Part shown: piece after piece, positions 1 through 5,323 of the stretch
Layout: each line of letters begins with the position of its first letter
Numbering within the stretch: the first letter of the stretch is position 1
Virus record (IMG/VR): IMGVR_UViG_3300020188_000827
Span: 1-22,443 of that record
Source: a virus
Length of the DNA: 22,443 nucleotides
Reading direction: 5' to 3' (one strand)
Program-made: the position numbers and the translations under genes
The notes under the pieces: model-generated
What the model was told of the DNA's origin: nothing
What the model saw: the letters and a program-made list of their open reading frames with translations, nothing else
Database searches by the model: none

Positions 1-816
1 GCAACTATCAGAGATCTTAAAAAAATAAATGAAGCATTTGAAACTGTTTATTTTATAACAGGTAATCATGATTTATATTACAGAGAAAAACGTGATTTAA
101 ACAGTATTGAATACGCCAGAGACCTGTCTAATTTTGTAATGGTGGACGAACATTTTGTCCAAGATGACGTTGCTATTATACCTTGGCTTGTAGGGGACGA
201 ACACAAACAAGTAGCAAAGATGGATGTCAAATATATGTTTGGACATTTTGAATTACCTTACTTTAAAATGAATGCAATGGTAGAGATGCCAGACCACGGA
301 GGTATAAACGACAAAATGCTGAGTGGTCCTGAATATGTGTTTAGTGGCCATTTCCATAAACGCCAATATAAAAATAATATACATTATATAGGAAATGCTT
401 TCCCACATAATTATGCAGATGTAGGGGACGAAGAAAGAGGAGCAATGTTTTTGACATGGGGCGAAGAACCTCAATATGTAAATTGGGAAGATTGTCCTAA
501 GTATAGAGTATTTACATTAAAAGAACTATTGGACAACCACCAAGATTTATTAGATGAATACACTTATGCAAGGGTAAAATTAGATATTAGTATTTCATAT
601 GAAGAAGCAAATTTTATCAGAGAAAAATTTGCAGAACAATATAAGGTTAGAGAATTACAACTTATTCCTGTAAAAGACGAAGAAGAATTTGAGGGCGGTG
701 ATATAAGTTTTGAAAGTGTTGATCAAATAGTTTTACAACAACTTGAAACAATAGAAAGCAACACGGTAGACAAACAAAAACTAATTGATATTTACAATGA
801 GATCGAGATACAATAA
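1..816 (+). CDS. 47: Recombination endonuclease subunit gp47 (Mre11/SbcD-type), 5' truncated by window edge
   Basis: The reading frame is open from base 1 and ends at TAA 814-816, so the true start lies upstream. The first ATG (139) is internal, because the metallophosphatase motif GNHD is encoded before it at 61-72. Further metal-binding motifs are GHFEL (codons 81-85) and SGHFHK (about codons 115-120), in the order and spacing of T4 gp47, a nuclease of the Mre11/SbcD family. By comparison with T4 gp47 (339 aa), roughly the first 60 residues are missing. With gp46 (1436-3205) it should form the exonuclease complex that resects DNA ends for recombination-dependent replication and repair. In T4 genes 47 and 46 are also neighbours; here a small ORF and a pyrophosphatase gene lie between them. 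Identification is firm; host and exact activity are inferred from the family. Confidence 0.93.
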   Translation, partial: ATIRDLKKINEAFETVYFITGNHDLYYREKRDLNSIEYARDLSNFVMVDEHFVQDDVAIIPWLVGDEHKQVAKMDVKYMFGHFELPYFKMNAMVEMPDHGGINDKMLSGPEYVFSGHFHKRQYKNNIHYIGNAFPHNYADVGDEERGAMFLTWGEEPQYVNWEDCPKYRVFTLKELLDNHQDLLDEYTYARVKLDISISYEEANFIREKFAEQYKVRELQLIPVKDEEEFEGGDISFESVDQIVLQQLETIESNTVDKQKLIDIYNEIEIQ

Positions 817-818
817 TA

Positions 819-938
819 ATGGGCAAATTAAGACAATGGTTTAGACGTTGGTTTGACAAACAAATAGAACTAAGTTTTCAACGTCAAGCAAACAAATTAT
901 TTTTAAAAGGTCAAAAGACAAAGAATGCTAAAAATTAA
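819..938 (+). CDS. Small basic hypothetical protein (39 aa)
   Basis: ATG at 819 lies 2 nt after the gp47 stop, and the frame ends at TAA 936-938. The product begins MGKLRQWFRRWFDKQ and is rich in Lys, Arg, Gln and aromatic residues, with an amphipathic-helix look and no recognised domain. Its last 14 bases (ATGCTAAAAATTAA) overlap the start of the pyrophosphatase gene. The same 14-base stop/start overlap recurs at the pyrophosphatase-gp46 junction, which suggests this ORF once abutted gp46 directly. Its tight fit between gp47 and the next gene supports it being translated, possibly by coupling. Function is unknown; it could instead be a spacer used only for translational coupling. Confidence 0.6.
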   Translation: MGKLRQWFRRWFDKQIELSFQRQANKLFLKGQKTKNAKN

Positions 939-950
939 AAACATATCAGC
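925..950 (+). repeat. Direct repeat at the pyrophosphatase start
   Basis: The 26 bases from ATG 925 match those from ATG 1436 at 24 positions, the first 18 without a mismatch. Each copy contains the upstream gene's stop and the downstream gene's start (ATGCTAAAAATTAA). Confidence 0.9.
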
Positions 951-1449
951 AGGTAACTTACCAGATGAAGTAAATGTTATCATTGAGATACCAGCAAATT
1001 CATCTCCTGTAAAGTATGAGATAGATAAAGAGTCTGGTGCAATGTTTGTAGATAGATTTTTATCGTCTCCTATGTTTTATCCTTGTAACTATGGATTTGT
1101 ACCAGATACATTAGCAGAAGACGGTGACCCTACTGATGTATTAGTTATAACACCGCATCCACTAATACCTCATAGTGTTATTACTGTTAGGCCCGTTGGT
1201 GTATTATTAATGACAGACGAAGCAGGAAAAGACTCTAAAATATTAGCAGTTCCTACAGATAATTTATCAGAGGCGTACAGACATATTAGATGCATTGATG
1301 ATGTAGAAACAACACTTAAGAATCAAATTGAGCATTTCTTTAAGTATTACAAAGATCTAGACGATGGCAAGTGGGTGACTATTGAAGGATGGGGCGATGC
1401 CGAAGAAGCCAAGCAAGAGTTATTAAAGGATAGACATGCTAAAAATTAA
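925..1449 (+). CDS. ppa: Inorganic pyrophosphatase (family I, soluble)
   Basis: The 174-aa product matches bacterial family I pyrophosphatases over its whole length (E. coli Ppa is about 176 aa). It hydrolyses PPi to two phosphates using Mg2+. Visible signatures are EIPANSSPVKYEIDK (residues 21-35, substrate Lys/Glu), FVDRF (41-45, Arg44), the family signature DGDPTDVLV (66-74, metal-binding Asp66, Asp68, Asp71) and MTDEAGKD (96-103, Asp98 and Asp103). All catalytic acidic residues seem intact, so it should be active. In the phage it would pull DNA synthesis forward by removing PPi. The start ATG 925 overlaps the 39-aa ORF by 14 nt, and its end overlaps gp46 by the same 14 nt. Those repeated junctions suggest a captured host-type gene inserted into an existing phage operon. 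Confidence 0.95.
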   Translation: MLKIKNISAGNLPDEVNVIIEIPANSSPVKYEIDKESGAMFVDRFLSSPMFYPCNYGFVPDTLAEDGDPTDVLVITPHPLIPHSVITVRPVGVLLMTDEAGKDSKILAVPTDNLSEAYRHIRCIDDVETTLKNQIEHFFKYYKDLDDGKWVTIEGWGDAEEAKQELLKDRHAKN

Positions 1450-1461
1450 AAACGTTTCAGC
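1436..1461 (+). repeat. Direct repeat at the gp46 start
   Basis: Second copy of the repeat at 925-950. This one is probably the original, since the encoded KNFMSVG that follows is native to gp46 N-termini. The two copies bracket the pyrophosphatase gene. Confidence 0.9.
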
Positions 1462-3205
1462 AAAAAACTTTATGAGTGTTGGCAACAACACACAGGCAGT
1501 TAATTTTGACAACTGCCAACTTACACTTGTATTAGGACATAACTTAGACATGGGTGGAGACGGTAGCAGAAACGGTACTGGTAAAACTACTATAATAAAT
1601 GCATTAAGTTATGCACTTTATGGGGAAGCATTAACAAACATCAGACGTGATAACCTTATAAACAAAACAAACGGTAAAGGAATGATTACTACTGTTGAAT
1701 TTGAGATTCAAGATAAAAAGTACAGAATAGAAAGAGGAAGAAGACCTAATATTTTAAAACTGTTTATAGACGGAGAGGATGTTTTAGATAATGAACAACA
1801 AGGTGATAGTAGAGAAACACAAAAAGAAATTGAAAAGATAATTGGTTTCCCTCATAATATGTTTAAGCATTTAATTGCTCTCAACACATACACAGAACCT
1901 TTCCTAAGTATGAAAGCCAATGACCAACGTGATATGATTGAACAGTTATTAGGTATAACTGAGCTTTCTAAAAAAGCAGAAGTTCTTAAAGAAAGACAAA
2001 AAGTTACTCGTGAAAGTATCAAAGAAGAAGAAATCAGAATAAATGCTGTGGAAGAAAGTAATAAAAGAATTGAAAAAAATATTAATGAGATAGAAAGTCG
2101 CAGTAGAGCCTGGGAAAAAAATAAGGATGACAAATTAATAGAGTTAGGCGAAAAAATTATTCGCATGGAACGAATAGATATTGATGCCGAATTAGAAAAT
2201 CATAAATTGTTATCTACTATAAAAGAAAAAATTAATCAAAAAACTACATTAGAAGCAGATCAGAAAAGACTGACTAATAGTGCTGATCGCAGTAAAAATA
2301 AACTGGAAGAACTTAAAAGTAATTTAACAAGAGCCAAAGAGGGTGTATGTCCTGCATGTGGGCAAGATACAGCACATTTAGAAACACATGAGGAATATAC
2401 CGAAGAATTACAGGAAAAAATCACAGCAGAAAAAGAATACTATGATGATTTAGAATTACAACTATTAAAAACATGTGGAGCAATAGATGAAATAGGTGAT
2501 ATTCCTGAAGCATCGGATGTATATTATAATACATTGGAAGAAGCATTAGAACATAAACATAATCTTGTCACGATGCAGTCAAATTTAGAAACAATGGCAT
2601 TAGATGTAAATCCGTACATAGAACAAATAGAAGGACTAAAAACAACTGGTATACAAGAAATAAGTTTTGAAACAATGAATGAACTTACTCATTTACAGGA
2701 ACATCAAGAGTTTTTATATAAGTTATTAACAAGTAAAGATAGTTTTATTAGAAAGAAAATAATAGATCAAAATATAGCATACTTAAATCACAGATTGGCA
2801 CACTATTTGGATAAACTAGGACTTCCACATGATGTTAAATTTGCTAGTGATTTAGGTGTAGAAATTACAGAATATGGCAGGGACTTAGACTTTGATAATT
2901 TGAGCAGAGGTGAACGTAATAGACTTATACTTGGATTAAGTTGGGCATTCAGAGATATGTATGAAAGTTTAAATAGGCCTATGAATTTAATGTGTATTGA
3001 CGAACTTATAGATTCAGGTATGGATACTATGGGTGTAGAAAATGCACTTGGCATACTTAAAAAGATGCACAGGGAACAAGGCAAAAACATCATGCTCATT
3101 TCTCACAAAGAAGAACTAGTCGGACGTGTAAATAATGTTTTAACAGTCGTTAAAGAAGGCGGCTTTACAGCATATAACACGGACACTGAGTATCTTGATG
3201 GCTAA
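1436..3205 (+). CDS. 46: Recombination endonuclease subunit gp46 (Rad50/SbcC-type ATPase)
   Basis: The 589-aa SMC/Rad50-like protein (T4 gp46 is 560 aa) opens with KNFMSVG, as T4 gp46 does. The Walker A region is split: GHN at 34-36, then an extra loop, then NGTGKTT at 46-52. Long charged coiled-coil arms (about 175-300 and 315-430) flank a zinc-hook CPAC at 305-308. The C-terminal ATPase half has the ABC signature LSRGE (489-493), Walker B MCIDEL with Asp522-Glu523, and a switch-type ISHKE near 561. It works with gp47 in end resection and recombination-dependent replication. The start ATG 1436 overlaps the end of the pyrophosphatase gene by 14 nt. Its own end overlaps the next ATG (3198) by 8 nt, so the genes are probably co-translated. 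Confidence 0.95.
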   Translation: MLKIKNVSAKNFMSVGNNTQAVNFDNCQLTLVLGHNLDMGGDGSRNGTGKTTIINALSYALYGEALTNIRRDNLINKTNGKGMITTVEFEIQDKKYRIERGRRPNILKLFIDGEDVLDNEQQGDSRETQKEIEKIIGFPHNMFKHLIALNTYTEPFLSMKANDQRDMIEQLLGITELSKKAEVLKERQKVTRESIKEEEIRINAVEESNKRIEKNINEIESRSRAWEKNKDDKLIELGEKIIRMERIDIDAELENHKLLSTIKEKINQKTTLEADQKRLTNSADRSKNKLEELKSNLTRAKEGVCPACGQDTAHLETHEEYTEELQEKITAEKEYYDDLELQLLKTCGAIDEIGDIPEASDVYYNTLEEALEHKHNLVTMQSNLETMALDVNPYIEQIEGLKTTGIQEISFETMNELTHLQEHQEFLYKLLTSKDSFIRKKIIDQNIAYLNHRLAHYLDKLGLPHDVKFASDLGVEITEYGRDLDFDNLSRGERNRLILGLSWAFRDMYESLNRPMNLMCIDELIDSGMDTMGVENALGILKKMHREQGKNIMLISHKEELVGRVNNVLTVVKEGGFTAYNTDTEYLDG

Positions 3206-3623
3206 TTGGCTTTACAAAAACAAAACAGTAACAACATTACCAGACGATTGTGAGGCATTTGTATATCTAATAACGAATAACACAAATGGAAAAATGTATG
3301 TTGGTAAAAAATTAGCCAAATTCAAAACAACCAAACCTCCCTTAAAAGGTAAAAAGAACAAACGTCGTGGCACCAAAGAAAGCGATTGGCAAACTTATTG
3401 GGGTAGTAACGATCATCTCAAAGAAGACGTTGAATCATTGGGAGAAGATAAATTTACACGAGAAATTTTGTACTTTTGTTCCAGTCGAGGCATTGCAAGT
3501 TATTTAGAAGCAAAGGAACAATTTGACAGAAAAGTATTACTCACAGACGATTATTATAATGGAATTATCAATGTCAGAGTGGGCGGTTCAAAAATCCTCA
3601 AGGAAGAGCTCAAAGACATATAA
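3198..3623 (+). CDS. GIY-YIG family endonuclease-like protein (SegE-type)
   Basis: The 141-aa product starts at ATG 3198, inside the last codons of gp46; an in-frame TTG one codon earlier is less likely. The GIY-YIG core is readable: FVYLITN (21-27), NGKMYVGKK (30-38), a basic stretch KGKKNKRRG (50-58) that can supply the conserved Arg, YWGSNDHLK (67-75), FTREIL (86-91), LEAKEQF with the likely catalytic Glu (103-109), and YYNGIIN (119-125) with the conserved Asn. This order matches phage GIY-YIG proteins of the Seg/homing-endonuclease type. It could be a free-standing homing endonuclease or a host-DNA nuclease; the sequence does not decide. Its stop codon forms one strand of the predicted closing helix of the structured RNA that follows. 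Confidence 0.75.
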   Translation: MANWLYKNKTVTTLPDDCEAFVYLITNNTNGKMYVGKKLAKFKTTKPPLKGKKNKRRGTKESDWQTYWGSNDHLKEDVESLGEDKFTREILYFCSSRGIASYLEAKEQFDRKVLLTDDYYNGIINVRVGGSKILKEELKDI

Positions 3624-4035
3624 GTAGGTGTGTTAAAACGAAAGTTAAAACACAATTCACTAAGGCATACAAAGGCACAAACATAGGACTATACACCGGC
3701 CCCAACAGAGGCAAATTAAATCTGGCTCCTTGACAATCCGGCAATGGCAACACCCGGTGCGAGATACTGGAGATGTATAGCGGCAAAGTACAAACACACG
3801 ACAGACAGTATAAAAGGATGTAAGCTCTGAGAAAAAGCAACTTACAAGTTATATAACTAAACTTACCTAGGTTATATGATTTCCGTGAGATTCGTGACGG
3901 TAGTGTATGGGGACAGAAGGCTCACTGGTTCCTAGTAGCACCCGAGGTTAAGATGGCGACGGCATCACATGATGACTTCATTCTCACCTGTATAGGTGAG
4001 TTATGGCTTCAACATACATGATAACGGTCTACTTA
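3621..4035 (+). ncRNA. Candidate structured non-coding RNA, about 415 nt
   Basis: This interval holds no convincing gene and is clearly GC-richer (about 44% by hand count, locally 53%) than the AT-rich surroundings, a classic sign of structured RNA. Its ends pair: TAAGTAG (3621-3627) with CTACTTA (4029-4035), plus two G-U pairs. Inside, in order: a hairpin 3629-3654 with a GAAA tetraloop; a domain closed by CTATAC/GTATAG (3689-3694 with 3775-3780) and ACCGG/CCGGT (3695-3699 with 3754-3758); TGTAAG/CTTACA (3819-3824 with 3841-3846); ATATAAC/GTTATAT (3851-3857 with 3871-3877); and a domain closed by TGTATG/CATACA (3904-3909 with 4013-4018) and GAAG/CTTC, containing the hairpin CTCACC/GGTGAG (3983-4000). 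All were paired by eye. No tmRNA, RNase P or group I intron core was recognised. The strand is inferred from the upstream plus-strand operon. Short open frames also cross it, so a decayed gene is the main alternative. Confidence 0.5.
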
Positions 4036-4062
4036 AAAAATTCTTTCAAACAAATGAAAGAA
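4035..4062 (-). terminator. Intrinsic-terminator-like hairpin for the minus-strand island
   Basis: TTCTTTCA (4041-4048) and TGAAAGAA (4055-4062) form a perfect 8-bp stem around a 6-nt loop. Read on the minus strand, the stem is followed by six T (4040-4035), the layout of a Rho-independent terminator, though the stem is AT-rich. It lies about 65 nt past the stop of the minus-strand 65-aa gene. It would stop that transcript just before it runs antisense into the structured RNA. Confidence 0.55.
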
Positions 4063-4092
4063 CGAAGTTTACGAAGTGATTGAATGTAGTTT

Positions 4093-4111
4093 GAAAAGGT
4101 CCGTAGGACCT
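4093..4111 (-). terminator. GC-rich hairpin just after the minus-strand operon
   Basis: AGGTCC (4097-4102) pairs with GGACCT (4106-4111) across a GTA triloop. It begins 16 nt past the stop codon of the minus-strand 65-aa gene. On that strand it is followed by a short T run (TTTTC), too weak for a good terminator alone. It may be a 3'-end-protecting hairpin working with the stronger terminator at 4035-4062. Confidence 0.4.
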
Positions 4112-4127
4112 ATATAGAGTTTAAAGA

Positions 4128-4325
4128 TTAAAGTTGTTCTGTTGGAGATTTGCCTGCTTTTGCTTGATTATAATCATTTATAGTTTTAACTAATGAAGCT
4201 CTTTGTTTTGATGACATTTCCCATGCTTCAGACCAGGTGACAGATCCATTACTATACACAACTAGTTCAGTTATGTTTTTCTCTATGGCGTCTGTTTCTT
4301 CGTTGAGCTTCCTAAGGTATGCCAC
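4128..4325 (-). CDS. Small hypothetical protein downstream of gp26 (65 aa)
   Basis: The 65-aa, helix-prone, acidic/polar product ends at TAA (4130-4128). No ATG is available at the front: the only reasonable start is GTG at 4325, preceded by a strong purine site GAGGAGG very close to it. The open frame continues upstream into gp26 without a start codon. The gene lies 23 nt after the gp26 stop, so translational coupling is likely. No domain is recognised. In T4-like phages gp26 neighbours are often hub-assembly factors, so a chaperone-like role in baseplate hub assembly is possible, but nothing in the sequence shows it. Confidence 0.65.
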   Translation of the reverse strand: MAYLRKLNEETDAIEKNITELVVYSNGSVTWSEAWEMSSKQRASLVKTINDYNQAKAGKSPTEQL

Positions 4326-4348
4326 TACCTCCTCAGGCTCTGATTGAG

Positions 4349-5224
4349 CTAGGAAGCCGTGAAAAAATTTACGGGATTAAAGTTTACCTGTGCTTGGAAC
4401 TCATATGGTTCTTCTTCAGTACCACATGCAGTACATCTCATGAGTACTTCTTTGTTTACACCTATATTGGAAATCTCTGAGATAAATTCTTCTATCTGTT
4501 TTCCAACAGCACTTTCACAGTTTTCTAAAAATTCGCGAATATTATTTGAGTCATTAACGATTATGTCATCGCTGTCTTTATCAACAGCAGGAATTGTGAT
4601 AGAAGCCACACTATCCACCATTATATCAAAATTTAATTGAGAAAGTTCTATAAAATTACTATTAAATGCACGAATTCTTTCCACTTCATCATCTATGGTA
4701 GCAATTGATTGTAAACTTCTTTCACTTCTAAAGTTTGCTACTCCGGCCTTTACTGTAGTTTCATAACTAAAAGGTCTAATTTCTACTAGTAGACCTGTAT
4801 CAGTATTAAATTGATATGCATCATCTAATGTACTCATAGTGGATAAAGCACCCTCTACACTGACGTTTTCAGTGACAACTTCTTCACATTTATCACAAGT
4901 GCTGGATACTTCCATATCATCACCATAAGTAGCACCCTGAATAGCAATTAGTAATGCATCTATGTCATTACTTAAAAGTTTTCTTGGTAATTTGATTGTT
5001 GGTATACAACTGCTAATTACTGTGGCAATTGCTTCACCGTTTAATAATGCATCTGGATTTTTTAGCATTAGTTCATCCTTAGCAGTCATGGGATATACTG
5101 GTAATTCTCCAGTTTCCGACATGTCTACTACATCCGGGGTATAAAATTTACCTTTACTGGGTAATTGTGTATATAACTTTGGCGACCTAAAATGTCCTGC
5201 TAGTGGATTGGTATTATCTGCCAT
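4349..5224 (-). CDS. 26: Baseplate hub protein gp26 (T4 baseplate family)
   Basis: The 291-aa product carries the family opening LPSKGKFY (21-28), followed by YPMTAKDEL (44-52), NPDALLNGEA (56-65) and the conserved VISSCIP (69-75), as in marine T4-like gp26 proteins annotated as baseplate hub subunits. It is longer than T4 gp26 (208 aa). Two Cys pairs, CDKC (110-113) and CTAC (264-267), could bind one zinc. It should act in assembly of the baseplate hub in the infected cell. The start ATG has AGGAG upstream on the minus strand and a GATAAATA late-promoter box 57 nt further up. It ends in TAG and is followed by the 65-aa gene. It is one of only two minus-strand genes in the window. Confidence 0.88.
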   Translation of the reverse strand: MADNTNPLAGHFRSPKLYTQLPSKGKFYTPDVVDMSETGELPVYPMTAKDELMLKNPDALLNGEAIATVISSCIPTIKLPRKLLSNDIDALLIAIQGATYGDDMEVSSTCDKCEEVVTENVSVEGALSTMSTLDDAYQFNTDTGLLVEIRPFSYETTVKAGVANFRSERSLQSIATIDDEVERIRAFNSNFIELSQLNFDIMVDSVASITIPAVDKDSDDIIVNDSNNIREFLENCESAVGKQIEEFISEISNIGVNKEVLMRCTACGTEEEPYEFQAQVNFNPVNFFTAS

Positions 5225-5248
5225 ATTAAAACTCCTGTTAATTAAGTT

Positions 5249-5256
5249 GATAAATA
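5249..5256 (+). promoter_or_regulatory. Late promoter box GATAAATA for the 878-aa virion gene
   Basis: GATAAATA lies 67 nt upstream of ATG 5324. It lies on the gp26 side of the minus-strand box, so the two late promoters point toward each other and their 5' leaders overlap. Confidence 0.68.
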
Positions 5257-5281
5257 TACATAGTGATAATTTATCATGTAG

Positions 5282-5289
5282 TATTTATC
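5282..5289 (-). promoter_or_regulatory. Late promoter box GATAAATA for gp26
   Basis: The minus strand reads GATAAATA, one base off the T4 late -10 consensus TATAAATA and identical to the boxes before six plus-strand units in this window. It lies 57 nt upstream of the gp26 ATG. T4 late promoters need the phage sigma factor gp55; that this box is used the same way is inferred. It faces the plus-strand box at 5249-5256. Confidence 0.7.
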
Positions 5290-5323
5290 TTCATTAAATA
5301 CGCATATAATAGAGAAACCGGTA

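Noticed and set aside
3744-3830. A 28-codon ATG frame (MATPGARYWRC...) and an open frame at about 3860-4020 (YDFREIRDG...WLQHT) inside the same region.
   Set aside because: The first has no ribosome site and the second has no usable start codon upstream of most of its length. They lie in different frames and short open runs are expected in GC-richer DNA.
3647-3832. Two coding-like pieces in one frame separated by TGA (KTQFTKAYKGTNIGLY... and QSGNGNTRCEILEMYSG...), suggesting stop recoding or a broken gene.
   Set aside because: No start codon with a ribosome site fits. Every large gene in the window is intact under the standard code with no internal TGA. The nested RNA pairing explains the region better. 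It remains the main alternative to the ncRNA call.
3610-3840. Minus-strand 76-codon open frame with hydrophobic composition.
   Set aside because: No promoter or ribosome site, overlaps the structured RNA, and lies beyond the minus-strand terminator.
3621-4035. tmRNA, RNase P RNA, group I intron or tRNA identity for the structured region.
   Set aside because: No Ala-start tag ORF or T-arm, no conserved RNase P boxes, no P7/R-S core motif, and no cloverleaf with a TTCRA loop could be found by eye. A covariance search is needed to be certain.
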